Part shown: positions 8,790 to 17,159 of the stretch, piece after piece
Layout: each line of letters begins with the position of its first letter
How positions within the stretch are numbered: position 1 is the first letter of the stretch
Source of the DNA: Oscillospiraceae bacterium
Lineage (GTDB): Bacteria; Bacillota; Clostridia; Oscillospirales; Oscillospiraceae
DNA: 64,000 nt
Reading direction: 5' to 3'
Assembly: GCA_902795045.1 (NCBI GenBank)
Contig: CADBJU010000003.1
Coordinates: 1 to 64,000 of the forward strand
The notes under the pieces: model-generated
What the model saw: only the letters and a program-made list of their open reading frames with translations
Database searches by the model: none
What the model was told of the DNA's origin: nothing
Translations under genes and position numbers: made by a program

Positions 8790-8945
8790 ATGAGCGCATT
8801 GGAAGATACCAACAGGCGCCTGACCCGCTCCGGCGCACAGGCTCTGACCCTCGGCATCCTGACGCTTCTCTTCGGCGTCACCACGGGAGTACTGAACATC
8901 GTAAACGGCGGGAAGCTCCTCGCCCAGCGCAGGAAGCTGAGGTAA
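8790..8945 (+). CDS. small membrane protein, 51 residues
   Basis: It begins at an ATG preceded by GGAAGAAAGGA and encodes a polar N-terminus, one hydrophobic segment (ALTLGILTLLFGVTTGVLNI) and a basic tail (KLLAQRRKLR). No family is recognised. It directly follows the CmpB-like gene and precedes a terminator hairpin, so it is probably co-transcribed with that gene. Coding status rests on the ribosome binding site, GC pattern and position. Confidence 0.55.
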   Translation: MSALEDTNRRLTRSGAQALTLGILTLLFGVTTGVLNIVNGGKLLAQRRKLR

Positions 8946-8961
8946 AGATTTCATACAGAAA

Positions 8962-8999
8962 CGCGCACGGGCAAAATTGGGATTTACCTTCCGTGCGCG
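8962..8999. terminator. hairpin terminator CGCGCACGG...CCGTGCGCG
   Basis: A 9-bp perfect stem (8962-8970 with 8991-8999) is followed by CTTT. The loop contains the -35 box of the next promoter, so terminator and promoter overlap. Confidence 0.55.
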
Positions 9000-9011
9000 C
9001 TTTGGTATAAT
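8983..9011 (+). promoter_or_regulatory. sigma-A promoter of the DUF1538 gene
   Basis: TTTACC at 8983-8988 and TATAAT at 9006-9011 are 17 bp apart, with TGG forming an extended -10. The gene start is 33 nt beyond the -10. Confidence 0.6.
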
Positions 9012-9043
9012 CAGTATTATTCTTGTTTTCCCGGGAGTATTCC

Positions 9044-10561
9044 ATGACGCAAAAGAAGCTCTTGTTTGAAAAACTGCAGGAGTCCATCAACTCCATCCTG
9101 CCCATCACCGCCATTGTGGCGGCGGTTTGCTTTCTGTTTGTCCCCATCCCGTCGGGCCTGATGCTGGCCTTTCTGCTTGGGGCGGTACATATGATCCTCG
9201 GCATGGGCATGTTCTCCGTGGGGGCGGAGCTTTCCATGTCCCGCATCGGCGGGCACATCGGCAGCGCCATGACCGCCTCGCGCAGGCTCTGGGTGATTTT
9301 GCTCACAAGCTTTGCCCTCGGCACCGCCATCACCCTGGCCGAGCCCGATCTGCAGGTGCTGGCCACCAATGTGCAGGCCATCCCGAAGGCCACTCTGCTG
9401 CTCACCGTGGGCGTGGGCGTGGGGCTCTTTCTCGCTCTTGCGATGCTGCGCATGCTGCTGGCGATCTCGCTGCGGACCATGCTGCTCATTTTCTACGCGC
9501 TGGTGTTCGCGCTTGCTTTTCTGGTGGACCCGGACATACTGCCTCTGTCCTTTGACGCGGGCGGCGTCACCACAGGGCCCATGACCGTGCCGTTTACCAT
9601 GGCGCTGGGCGTCGGCGTGTCCGCCATACGTACCGACGACAAGGCCAAGGAGGACAGCTTCGGTCTCGTCGCCCTCTGCTCCGTGGGGCCGATTATCGCG
9701 GTGATGCTGCTGAGCATCATTTTCCATGTGGATAACGGCAGCGCGGCGGCCTCCCCCGTCCCCGCCTACCCCACGACCGTTGCCGTGGGGGAAGGCTACT
9801 TTGCCGCCTTCCCCGCCTATTTTGGCGAGGTGGCGCGCGCCCTGCTGCCGATCTTCGTCTTCTTCCTGCTCTTCCAGCTCGTGCGCCTGCGCCTGCACCG
9901 GGGACCGTTCATGCAGATCATGATCGGCATCGTATACACCTACGCGGGGCTCGTGCTGTTTCTGACCGGCGTAAACGTGGGCTTTTCCCCGCTGGGCGAA
10001 CGCCTCGGCGCGCTCATTGCCGAAAGCCGGGGACGCTGGCTCATGGTGCCGCTTTCCATGCTGATGGGCTGGTTCATCATCCGGGCCGAGCCCGCGGTGC
10101 ATGTGCTGACGAAGCAGGTGGAGGACCTGACCGCCGGAGCCGTGAGCGAAAAGTCCATGGAGCTGAGCCTTTCCGTCGCGGTCGCGGCGGGCAACGCGCT
10201 GGCGATCCTGCGCATGCTGACCGGCATCCCCATCCTGTACTTTCTGGTCCCGGGCTACGCCGCGGCCCTGGCCCTGAGCTTCCTTGTCCCGCCCACCTTC
10301 ACGGGCATCGCCTTTGACTCCGGCGGCGTGGCCTCGGGCCCGCTCACGGCGACGTTCATGCTGCTGTTTGCCATGGGCGCCTCCAATGCTCTGGGCGGCA
10401 ACGTGATGACCGACGCCTTCGGCCTTGTCGCGATGGTGGCGATGATGCCGCTCATCACCGTGCAGGGCATGGGCGCGGTGTACGTGCTCCGCTCCCGCGG
10501 CAAGAGCGAGGAACACTTCGCGGGCGGGGACGAGATCATCGAATTGTGGGAGATCGCCTGA
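9044..10561 (+). CDS. DUF1538 multi-pass membrane protein, putative transporter
   Basis: The 505-residue protein has roughly 12-14 hydrophobic segments. It is an internal duplication: the first half holds EPDLQVLA and FDAGGVTTGP, the second EPAVHVLT and FDSGGVASGP at equivalent places. Such duplicated loops are typical of transporters. The DUF1538 family is uncharacterised. I chose the ATG at 9044 because GGGAG is 6-10 nt upstream. It is followed two bases after its stop by a tandem P-II-like gene, suggesting that the P-II-like protein regulates this carrier, as GlnK does with AmtB (inference). Confidence 0.82.
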   Translation: MTQKKLLFEKLQESINSILPITAIVAAVCFLFVPIPSGLMLAFLLGAVHMILGMGMFSVGAELSMSRIGGHIGSAMTASRRLWVILLTSFALGTAITLAEPDLQVLATNVQAIPKATLLLTVGVGVGLFLALAMLRMLLAISLRTMLLIFYALVFALAFLVDPDILPLSFDAGGVTTGPMTVPFTMALGVGVSAIRTDDKAKEDSFGLVALCSVGPIIAVMLLSIIFHVDNGSAAASPVPAYPTTVAVGEGYFAAFPAYFGEVARALLPIFVFFLLFQLVRLRLHRGPFMQIMIGIVYTYAGLVLFLTGVNVGFSPLGERLGALIAESRGRWLMVPLSMLMGWFIIRAEPAVHVLTKQVEDLTAGAVSEKSMELSLSVAVAAGNALAILRMLTGIPILYFLVPGYAAALALSFLVPPTFTGIAFDSGGVASGPLTATFMLLFAMGASNALGGNVMTDAFGLVAMVAMMPLITVQGMGAVYVLRSRGKSEEHFAGGDEIIELWEIA

Positions 10562-10563
10562 CT

Positions 10564-11250
10564 ATGGAACTGTATCAGCTTTTAGCGGTCGTTGACCGCG
10601 AAACCGAGCCGCGCCTGGAGGGCGTCTTCACCAGCGCCGGGACCGTCGTGGGCCTGAGCCAGCCCGCCAGCGGCACCGCGGGCAGCGAGATCCTCAAGCG
10701 CTTTGGCCTTGCCAGCACCGAAAAGCGCATCGTCATGACCGTCGCCACCGGGGCCCAGCAGCGCATGATCTTCCAGATGGCGCGAAAGCTTCTGTATCTG
10801 GACATCCCCGGCAACGGCATCCTCGCCGCCATCCCCATCAAGGCCGTGGCTGGGCGGCAGACGCTTTCCTATCTGACCGACAGCGAAATCACAGGAGGTA
10901 CACCGTCGATGGATTTTGAATACGAGCTCATTGTGGTGGTCATCAACGCCGGCTATGCCGACGCCGTCATGGACGCGGCCCGAGAGGCCGGCGCGGGAGG
11001 CGGCACCGTTCTGCACGCCAAGGGCACCGGCAGCATGCGCGGGGAAAAGTTTTACAACATGCGCTTTGCCGACGAAAAGGACATGGTCTACATCGTCGCC
11101 CACAAGAGCGAGAAGGCCGCCGTCATGAAGGCGGTCAACCAAAAGGCGGGGCCGGACTCCGAGGCGCGCGGCATTTGCTTTTCGCTCCCGATCTCATCCG
11201 TCATGGGCCTCAGAAGCCGTGTGATGGACGATGCGGAAAGTGAAAAGTGA
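10564..11250 (+). CDS. tandem P-II-like signalling protein
   Basis: The 228-residue product consists of two halves of about 105 residues that each look like a P-II/GlnK ferredoxin-like fold. The second half has the T-loop-like stretch REAGAGGGTVLHAKGTGS typical of P-II relatives; the first half has a comparable FTSAGTVVGLSQPASGT. A regulatory role by binding nucleotides and the adjacent DUF1538 carrier is inferred from gene order. The start is the first ATG after the upstream stop, so translation is probably coupled. A GAAAGTG repeat lies directly at its 3' end. Confidence 0.7.
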   Translation: MELYQLLAVVDRETEPRLEGVFTSAGTVVGLSQPASGTAGSEILKRFGLASTEKRIVMTVATGAQQRMIFQMARKLLYLDIPGNGILAAIPIKAVAGRQTLSYLTDSEITGGTPSMDFEYELIVVVINAGYADAVMDAAREAGAGGGTVLHAKGTGSMRGEKFYNMRFADEKDMVYIVAHKSEKAAVMKAVNQKAGPDSEARGICFSLPISSVMGLRSRVMDDAESEK

Positions 11251-11270
11251 AAAGCGGAAAGTGAAAAGTG
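11237..11270. repeat. GAAAGTG-type short tandem repeat
   Basis: Four imperfect GGAAAGTGAAAAGT units begin inside the last codons of the P-II-like gene and run past the stop. They are the same class as at 4896 and 41709. Confidence 0.5.
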
Positions 11271-11314
11271 AAGATATGAGAGCAAAAAGGGGCCGTTAAA
11301 AAGTCTGGTCTCCA

Positions 11315-11420
11315 TTGTAGGGGCCGACGCCCTCGGCGGCCCGGCAGCAAAAGTTCAACAAGCGCACTTATCCCCGGCGATTTCGTATCATTTATACGTT
11401 TTCGCCGGGGATTTCCGCAT
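11315..11420. repeat. palindromic element, GTAGGGGCCGACGCC type
   Basis: It starts with TTGTAGGGGCCGACGCC and contains the complementary pair ATCCCCGGCGA...TCGCCGGGGAT around 11370-11413. It resembles the interior of the repeat at 7638-7792. Confidence 0.5.
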
Positions 11421-11454
11421 TATTTAAGGCTGTTCCGTGCGGGCTCAAAACGAC

Positions 11455-11548
11455 TGTCATCCTGAGCGTAAGCGAAGGATCTTTCCTTGAAAGTTTGCAA
11501 AAACCTTCAAAAGAAAGATCCTTCGTCACTTCGTTCCTCAGGATGACA
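11455..11548. repeat. GTCATCCTGAGCG palindromic repeat
   Basis: The outer arms TGTCATCCTGAGCG and CTCAGGATGACA, and inner arms GAAGGATCTTTC and GAAAGATCCTTC, form a long hairpin of about 94 bp. This is a widely distributed intergenic repeat in gut Firmicutes. It lies 3' of the flavin reductase and could terminate transcription from both sides. Confidence 0.65.
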
Positions 11549-11583
11549 AAACAATAAATGTTTTGCAATACATCCTCTTATTT

Positions 11584-12165
11584 TTACTTCTTGAACTTCT
11601 TCACGATCGGGGCGCCGGCGTTCCAGGCCATGCCGATCTTTTCGCCGACGGCGTAGTAGCCGTTTTGCATCTGGTCGAAGGTGAAGGCGTGCAGAGCGCC
11701 CGCGTCCACCTTGCCCTTTGCGTCCAGCACCTTTTCATCCGCGAGGACGTTCACGATCTCGCCCAGCACCCGCAGACCGTAGGGCTGCTGCTGCATTTCG
11801 ACGACCTTGCACTCGAGCGTCAGAAGGTATTCCTCGATGACGGGGGCGTCCACGTTCTCGCTCTTGTACGCGTGCAGGCCGGTGTGCTTAAACTTCTCCG
11901 GGTCCTTGTTGGCCGAAACCAGCCCGAGGTAGTCCGACTCCACCAGCGTATCCGTGCCGGGGATGGCAAGGGTGAAGGCCATGCGGTTTTTGAGATTTTG
12001 AACCGTCTTGTGGTCCTCCTCCAGGTTGAGGGCCACCATCTTCATGTCGCAGATGCCGCCCCAGGCCATCATCATCACGTCCACCGAGTCGTCCTCGTTG
12101 TAGGTGCCGATCATGTAGGTGGGCATGGGGAAGAGATAGGGCTGAACGCCAAGATTCTTTTTCAT
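11584..12165 (-). CDS. flavin reductase family protein (FMN-binding split barrel)
   Basis: The 193-residue protein has the flavin-reductase-like FMN-binding pattern: YLFPMPTYMIGTYNEDD, MMMAWGGICDMKMVALNL, and LAIPGTDTLVESDYLGLVSA. It probably reduces or binds FMN in the cytoplasm. The ATG at 12165 has GGAAAGGA upstream; the 26 extra upstream codons lie over the promoter. It is divergent from an HxlR-type regulator, a common arrangement in which the regulator controls the reductase in response to redox or electrophile stress (inference). Confidence 0.85.
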   Translation of the reverse strand: MKKNLGVQPYLFPMPTYMIGTYNEDDSVDVMMMAWGGICDMKMVALNLEEDHKTVQNLKNRMAFTLAIPGTDTLVESDYLGLVSANKDPEKFKHTGLHAYKSENVDAPVIEEYLLTLECKVVEMQQQPYGLRVLGEIVNVLADEKVLDAKGKVDAGALHAFTFDQMQNGYYAVGEKIGMAWNAGAPIVKKFKK

Positions 12166-12206
12166 GATTGTATTTCCTTTCCGTGTATTGCATTTTTGCT
12201 GTGAGT

Positions 12207-12235
12207 ATGATAGCATGAGCCAATCGAATCCACAA
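12207..12235 (-). promoter_or_regulatory. promoter of the flavin reductase gene
   Basis: On the minus strand TTGTGG (12230-12235) and TATCAT (12207-12212) are spaced 17 bp apart. The -35 box touches the palindrome at 12235. Confidence 0.55.
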
Positions 12236-12259
12236 GTACCCACTTTCGTGAAAGGTACT
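12235..12259. promoter_or_regulatory. probable HxlR operator palindrome
   Basis: AGTACC at 12235-12240 and GGTACT at 12254-12259 form an inverted repeat with 13 bp between them; an inner CTTTC-GT-GAAAG lies within. It sits between the divergent genes and touches the reductase -35 box, which fits binding by the adjacent HxlR protein. Confidence 0.5.
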
Positions 12260-12275
12260 GTACCGGAGGAAAGCT

Positions 12276-12608
12276 ATGGATACGAAATGCATACAGGACG
12301 CGGATTTCAGCACCACCGGCTACAGCTATACCCTGTCGCTGATTTCCGGTAAGTACAAGCCTGTCATCCTCTACTGCCTCATGGAGTATGAGCCGGTGCG
12401 CTTCAATGAGATGCAGCGCTACTTAAAGCACGTGACGGACAAGACCCTCAGCCGGAACCTCAAGGAGCTGGAGGCGGACGGGCTCATCTCCCGCACGGTC
12501 TACCCGCAGATCCCGCCCAAGGTGGAATACCGGCTGACAGAGCGCGGGCACTCGCTGATGGAAGTGCTGGACAAGCTCTGCGACTGGGGCATGGAAAACA
12601 GGCCGTAA
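12276..12608 (+). CDS. HxlR-family winged-helix transcriptional regulator
   Basis: The 110-residue protein matches the HxlR family: GKYKPVILYCLMEYEPVRFNE, then the recognition region LKHVTDKTLSRNLKELEADGLISR and the wing YRLTERGHSL. The usual W in the GKW motif is replaced by Y. CxD near the N-terminus (CIQDADFS) offers a redox-sensitive cysteine, as in HypR/YodB-type members. A GGAGG site lies 7 nt before the ATG. It probably controls the divergent flavin reductase, and the Ogt gene follows 11 bp downstream in the same direction. Confidence 0.85.
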   Translation: MDTKCIQDADFSTTGYSYTLSLISGKYKPVILYCLMEYEPVRFNEMQRYLKHVTDKTLSRNLKELEADGLISRTVYPQIPPKVEYRLTERGHSLMEVLDKLCDWGMENRP

Positions 12609-12619
12609 GGAGACTGAAC

Positions 12620-13099
12620 ATGGAGTACACCTGTCACTACGATTCCCCGCTCGGCGGCATCACACTTTCAAGCGACGGCGAAGCGTTGACCGGGCTGTGG
12701 TTCGACGGACAGAAATATTTTGCCGACACGCTGGACGCGGAGCATGCGGAAAAGCCCCTCCAGGTCTTTGACGAGACGCTCAGGTGGCTCGATCTGTATT
12801 TTGCCGGAGAGGTCCCGGATTTCACCCCGAAGCTTTCTCCGCGCGGGACAAGTTTTCAGCACAGAGTCTGGGATGTGCTGCTCACGATCCCCTACGGACA
12901 TACCATGACTTACGGGGAGATCGCAAAGGCGCTCGGCTGCCGCAGTGCCCAGGCGGTCGGCGGCGCGGTGGGGCGCAATCCCATTTCGCTCATCATCCCC
13001 TGTCACCGCGTCCTCGGCGCGGAAGGAAGTCTCACGGGCTACGCGGGCGGCGTGGACAAAAAACGCAGCCTGCTCGAATTGGAGCAGACTGCGAAATAA
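12620..13099 (+). CDS. ogt: methylated-DNA--[protein]-cysteine S-methyltransferase
   Basis: The 159-residue protein repairs O6-alkylguanine by transferring the alkyl group to its own cysteine. The active-site motif PCHRV places the acceptor at about Cys128. The DNA-binding helix segment VWDVLLTIPYGHTMTYGEIA and the C-terminal GYAGGVDKKRSLLELE are typical. The length is normal for Ogt. It lies 11 bp after the HxlR gene and may be co-transcribed, which would couple alkylation repair to electrophile sensing (inference). Confidence 0.93.
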   Translation: MEYTCHYDSPLGGITLSSDGEALTGLWFDGQKYFADTLDAEHAEKPLQVFDETLRWLDLYFAGEVPDFTPKLSPRGTSFQHRVWDVLLTIPYGHTMTYGEIAKALGCRSAQAVGGAVGRNPISLIIPCHRVLGAEGSLTGYAGGVDKKRSLLELEQTAK

Positions 13100-13111
13100 C
13101 GACTGTATGGC

Positions 13112-13170
13112 GCTGTGAAAAATGTCCGAGTCCCACTGTAGGGGCCAATTGACTTTTTTCACAGCCCCAG
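13112..13170. terminator. hairpin GGCGCTGTGAAAAA...TTTTTTCACAGCCCC
   Basis: Complementary arms at about 13112-13125 and 13153-13167 flank an inner fragment, TGTAGGGGCCAATTG, of the GTAGGGGCC repeat family. Position between convergent genes fits a bidirectional terminator. Confidence 0.45.
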
Positions 13171-13184
13171 ATTTCCTGCCGTGT

Positions 13185-14372
13185 TTATTTCCCGCAATCG
13201 GCGATGATGGCCTGCATGTCGTCCATGTGCAGCATCATATCGCGGAACAGCGCGAGCTGGGCCTTTGCGCGGACCAGATTGTGCTCCGGGTAGTCGATGC
13301 GGAAATACTTGTCGCCGATGAGATAGTCGCCCAAAAAGCGGGAGGCGAGCTCCAGCGTGATGACGGCGGCCCCGGTGGCGAGGGACTTGCGCTCGGCTTC
13401 GGAAAGGACGCCGCCCATCTGGGACAGATACCCCTCCGCGTAGGCCCGGAACAGGTCCAGATCGAGCTTCATTTTGCTCTCGTCCGGTTCGTCCTCCTCC
13501 GCGGTGCAGGCGGCAAAGCGGATGGTGTCGCCGAAGTCGTAGCAGGCAAGGCCGGGCATGCAGGTGTCAAGGTCGATGATCACCAGCGGGTCGAGGGTGT
13601 CGCGGTCAAAGAGGATGTTGTTGGTCTTGGTGTCGTTGTGGGTGACGCGGATGGGAAGCTCGCCCGCGTCGATCTGGCGGCAGAGCGTCCCGGCAAAATC
13701 CCGGTTTTCGCGGATGGTCTCGATCTCCCGCCCGGCGTCCTTCGCCCTGCCGAGGGGATCCTCCGCGACGTTGCGGAAGAAGGTTTCCATGCGGTAGACC
13801 GTGTCGTGGAAGTGCGGGATGGACTCCACAAGCTGACTTGCGTCAAAGTCCTGGAGCTGGCGGTTGAATTTGCCGAAGGCCTTGCCCGACATGCGCAGGA
13901 CCTCGGTCTGTCCCTCGGCGGTCTCGAAGGAGACGGAGTTTTCGATGAAGTTATACAGCCGCCAGAACTCGGCGGTCTCGTTTTCGTCGTTGGAGTTGAG
14001 GGTGTCGGACAGATAATAGCTGCCGTCCGGGTGCTCGCGCAGGATGAGGTAGTTGTTCCCCTCCGCCGTGTGGTGGAAGTGGAGCCTGCGGCGGCGCTCC
14101 AGGGTGCGCTCCTTCGACATGATGTGCTGCGTGATAAGGTCGATGTTGTGCATCATGCTGACGGGGTCACGGAAGACGTACCAGTTGACCTTCTGCACCA
14201 GGAACTGTCTGACTTCCTTCCCGTCGTAGAGGGCAACGTAATAGGCCGTGTTGATATGTCCGTTGGGGATCAGACGATAGAGGATCAGCTCCCCCGGCAG
14301 ACGGAACTGTTTGCAGATGTAGGCGAGCTTTTCTTTGATTCTTGCTTCGTCCTGCACGGTTTTCACCACCAT
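13185..14372 (-). CDS. aminoglycoside-phosphotransferase-fold kinase (NahK-like sugar kinase candidate)
   Basis: The 395-residue protein has the APH/choline-kinase fold: the catalytic loop THNDTKTNNILFD and the metal-binding VIIDLDTCMPGLACYDFGD. Length and the NGHINTAYYV and DYLIGDKYFRIDYPEHNL segments resemble N-acetylhexosamine 1-kinases of the NahK type, so a sugar-1-kinase role is plausible but not proven. The ATG at 14372 has no Shine-Dalgarno; a GTG at 14357 with GGTGGTGA upstream may be the true start. It is a single gene; downstream is the 13112-13170 hairpin. Confidence 0.72.
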   Translation of the reverse strand: MVVKTVQDEARIKEKLAYICKQFRLPGELILYRLIPNGHINTAYYVALYDGKEVRQFLVQKVNWYVFRDPVSMMHNIDLITQHIMSKERTLERRRRLHFHHTAEGNNYLILREHPDGSYYLSDTLNSNDENETAEFWRLYNFIENSVSFETAEGQTEVLRMSGKAFGKFNRQLQDFDASQLVESIPHFHDTVYRMETFFRNVAEDPLGRAKDAGREIETIRENRDFAGTLCRQIDAGELPIRVTHNDTKTNNILFDRDTLDPLVIIDLDTCMPGLACYDFGDTIRFAACTAEEDEPDESKMKLDLDLFRAYAEGYLSQMGGVLSEAERKSLATGAAVITLELASRFLGDYLIGDKYFRIDYPEHNLVRAKAQLALFRDMMLHMDDMQAIIADCGK

Positions 14373-14395
14373 ATATAGATAAAATGATCTTGAAA

Positions 14396-14438
14396 AAGGC
14401 GCTCAAACGCGATAACTATACCTGCATTTGAGCGCCTT
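14396..14438 (-). terminator. terminator of the lipoprotein/DUF255 operon
   Basis: AAGGCGCTCAAA at 14396-14407 and TTTGAGCGCCTT at 14427-14438 form a 12-bp stem. On the minus strand it is followed by a T-tract, directly after the lipoprotein stop at 14446. Confidence 0.65.
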
Positions 14439-14445
14439 GTCAAGT

Positions 14446-15045
14446 TTATACTTCCGGATGCGGGATGAAGGTCGGGGTCGGGGTCGCGTTGAGGTCCGCC
14501 ATTTTGAGAAAGACGCTGCCCGTGACCTCGGTGACGCGGAAGGACTCAAAGTACATGATGTTGGTGCCGGAGTAGTTGCCGAAGGCCCAGGTGGTGGTGC
14601 GGTCCCCCTTGGGCCAGAAGTGCAGCGTTTCGCTCACACGCACCCGCTCACTGCTGTCCATATAGCCGGTGAAGGTCAGATCATTGAAATTGATCTGGAA
14701 GTCCCCGCTCATCACCACGCCGTCCGCCTCAAAGCGGAGGGTCATGGTGTCCCTGTGCTCACCGTCGTTTGCGGCGGTGAACTGGGGCTTGAGCTGGAGG
14801 CCGTAGGCGATGGTGGAGGAATTGATCTCGCTCGTGTTTTCGTCCCGGATATCGGCGCGGTACTCCTTATAATCAAAATAGGTATAGAGGTTGTCGAGGG
14901 TCATTTTGACCTCGAAGACCTCGTTGGGCGTCGGCGTCGGGACCGGGGGCGGGACCGGGGCCGACTCCCTTTTGCTTTTCTTTTTGCAGCCGGTCAGGCA
15001 CAGCGCCATGCACAGCGCCAGCACCAGGGCAAGGACGCGTTTCAT
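14446..15045 (-). CDS. lipoprotein of unknown function
   Basis: The 199-residue protein begins with a signal peptide and lipobox (LALCMALCLTGC), then a Lys/Ser stretch and a Pro/Val/Thr-rich linker. The rest has alternating hydrophobic residues suggesting a beta-sandwich (FEVKMTLDNLYTYFDY, LHFWPKGDRTTTWAFGNY). I recognise no family. The ATG at 15045 has GGTGA upstream. It follows the DUF255 gene by 17 bp and shares its operon. Confidence 0.65.
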   Translation of the reverse strand: MKRVLALVLALCMALCLTGCKKKSKRESAPVPPPVPTPTPNEVFEVKMTLDNLYTYFDYKEYRADIRDENTSEINSSTIAYGLQLKPQFTAANDGEHRDTMTLRFEADGVVMSGDFQINFNDLTFTGYMDSSERVRVSETLHFWPKGDRTTTWAFGNYSGTNIMYFESFRVTEVTGSVFLKMADLNATPTPTFIPHPEV

Positions 15046-15062
15046 TCTATGTTCACCCCCGC

Positions 15063-17033
15063 TCACAGGTTCACCGGCAGGGCGCAGGCCCCGTCGGTGC
15101 AGATATAGTAGGTGGGCTTGCCGTTTTTGAGCGCCATGGACGCGGTGAAGGGCGCGGCGGCGGCGAGCAGTTCTGCGTTAGCGGGGGTCTTGACCAGCAC
15201 CGCCATCTCCGGCGACCACTTGCGCAGGATCGCCTTCAGCTCGTCCGGGAAGTGCTCGTCCGGCAGGATGGCGACGGTCTCGCGCCCCGGGCCGTCGGCG
15301 AGCATCAGCGCCGTGAGGCCGTAGGTGTTCGAGGCGGGGTACTGCCCGGCAGTGGTCCTGAGGAAGCCGAGCTGGGCATCCAGCGCCTCGCGCCATTTCT
15401 CCTCCGCCGTGAGCCGGAAGAGCCGGTCGAACAGGACCGCCGCCGCGCTGTTGCCGCAGGGAAGGGCCCCGTCGCGGGTCTCCTTGGGGCGCAGGATGAG
15501 CTTTTCCCCGTCGGCGGGGGTGTCGAAGTACCCGCCCCTGGAGTCGGCAAAGCGCTCGAGCTCCCCGGCGAGGGCTTCGGCGTCCAGGAGGTGCTGCGGG
15601 TCAAAGTCCGCGGCGTAGAGCTCGAGAAGGCCAAGGGCGCAGAACACATGATCGCTGAGGCTTGCGTCAAAGCGCAGCTCCCCGTCGCAGAGTCGCGCCC
15701 GGAGCTTTCCGCCCTCGCGCATGTTTTTGAGGAGAAAGGCCGAGAGCTCCTGCGCCTCCAGCAGGTAGCGCCGGTCGCCGAAGGCGTTCGCCGCGCGGGA
15801 CAGGGCCATGAGCATCAGGCCGTTCCAGCCCGCGAGGATCTTGCTGTCGGTAAAGAGCGCCATGCGCCCGGCCCGGTACTCCCGCAGGCGTTCGCGGTAC
15901 TCGTCGTAGCCCTCGGGTAAAAAGCTCCAGCGGTTATTGAGCAGCAGGTTCGGGATGCTTTTCCCCTGGAAGTTGCCCTCGGCGGTGATATCGTAGCACT
16001 CGCAGAAGTGCTTTCCCGCCTCCGCACCGAGGACATTGGAAACCTCGTCGGGCGTGAAGAGGTAATACGCTCCCTCCTGCCCGTCGCTGTCGGCGTCCTG
16101 GCCGCTGTAAAAGCCGCCGTCGGGGGCTTTGAGCTCCCGCAGGCAGTAATCGAGGGTGTTTTCCGCCGTCTCGCGCCAGAGGGCCATGTGCCCGTCCTGC
16201 CAGGCCTCGGTATAGCTCAGGGCCAGGAGGGCGTTATCGTAGAGGGTCTTTTCAAAGTGGGGCTTGAGCCACTCGCGGTCCGTGGAGTAGCGGCAGAAGC
16301 CGCCGCCGAAGTGGTCGTAGATGCCGCCCCGGTACATCTGCCGCAGAGTGTGCTCGGCGGCCTCGCGGGGCTTTCGGTCGTTTTTGGCGGCAGCATACTC
16401 CATCAGGAACAGGAGGTTATGGGGCGACGGGAATTTGGTCGACCAACCGAAGCCGCCGTACTCCTTGTCGTAGGAGCTCATGAGCTGCTCCATGGCCTTG
16501 CGCGGCAGGTCTTCCGCCGCCTCGCCCGTCTCCGTCTCCTGCCGGAGATACGCGGTCATCTCCTTGGCGGTGTGCAGAAGCTCGTCCCGGTCGGCGCTCC
16601 ACTTCTCCGCGATCGCCGTGAGCAGGAAGCGCAGGCCCATGCGCCCGCCGCGGTTTTCCTTCGGAAAGTAGGTGCCGATGAAAAAGGGCTCCTGGTCGGG
16701 CGTCAGGATCGCGGTCAGGGGCCAGCCGCCGCTGCCGTTTGCCGCGACGCAGGCCTGCATGTATACGCTGTCCACGTCGGGCCGCTCCTCGCGGTCGACC
16801 TTGACGGGGACGTAGGCGCGGTTCAGGATCTCGGCTACGCTCTTGTCCTCAAAGGACTCATGCGCCATGACATGGCACCAGTGGCAGGTGGAATAGCCGA
16901 TGGAGAGAAAGACGGGCTTGTCCTCCCGCTTTGCCTTCTCGAACGCCTCCGCGCCCCAGGGGTACCAGTCCACCGGGTTTTCCGCGTGCTGGCGCAGATA
17001 GGGGGATTTTTCGTTGATCAGTCGATTGCTCAT
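15063..17033 (-). CDS. DUF255 thioredoxin-domain protein (YyaL/SSP411 family)
   Basis: The 656-residue protein begins with [21 protein letters not shown], the hallmark of the DUF255 family, followed by a thioredoxin-like CHWC motif at Cys50-Cys53. The remainder is an (alpha/alpha)6-barrel-like region, with [19 protein letters not shown] and LDCNGLM-like segments ([14 protein letters not shown]). Relatives are widespread, and the biochemical role is not established. GAGGGAG lies 7 nt before the ATG, and a good promoter is at 17064-17092. The lipoprotein gene follows. Confidence 0.9.
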   Translation of the reverse strand: MSNRLINEKSPYLRQHAENPVDWYPWGAEAFEKAKREDKPVFLSIGYSTCHWCHVMAHESFEDKSVAEILNRAYVPVKVDREERPDVDSVYMQACVAANGSGGWPLTAILTPDQEPFFIGTYFPKENRGGRMGLRFLLTAIAEKWSADRDELLHTAKEMTAYLRQETETGEAAEDLPRKAMEQLMSSYDKEYGGFGWSTKFPSPHNLLFLMEYAAAKNDRKPREAAEHTLRQMYRGGIYDHFGGGFCRYSTDREWLKPHFEKTLYDNALLALSYTEAWQDGHMALWRETAENTLDYCLRELKAPDGGFYSGQDADSDGQEGAYYLFTPDEVSNVLGAEAGKHFCECYDITAEGNFQGKSIPNLLLNNRWSFLPEGYDEYRERLREYRAGRMALFTDSKILAGWNGLMLMALSRAANAFGDRRYLLEAQELSAFLLKNMREGGKLRARLCDGELRFDASLSDHVFCALGLLELYAADFDPQHLLDAEALAGELERFADSRGGYFDTPADGEKLILRPKETRDGALPCGNSAAAVLFDRLFRLTAEEKWREALDAQLGFLRTTAGQYPASNTYGLTALMLADGPGRETVAILPDEHFPDELKAILRKWSPEMAVLVKTPANAELLAAAAPFTASMALKNGKPTYYICTDGACALPVNL

Positions 17034-17063
17034 GGGTATTCTCCCTCAAGTTTATTTTTGATT

Positions 17064-17092
17064 ATTATACCCATTTACCCCGTTTCTTGCAA
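17064..17092 (-). promoter_or_regulatory. promoter of the DUF255 operon
   Basis: On the minus strand TTGCAA (17087-17092) and TATAAT (17064-17069) are separated by 17 bp. Confidence 0.65.
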
Positions 17093-17099
17093 GTCACTG

Positions 17100-17128
17100 T
17101 TGGCGGGTTTAACAGAGTGTGGTATAAT
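17100..17128 (+). promoter_or_regulatory. promoter of the TPR/DUF4037 operon
   Basis: TTGGCG (17100-17105) and TATAAT (17123-17128) are 17 bp apart, with TGG as extended -10. It lies back to back with the DUF255 promoter. Confidence 0.7.
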
Positions 17129-17159
17129 GAATTAACTATACCTTTGAGGATGAGCCAAA

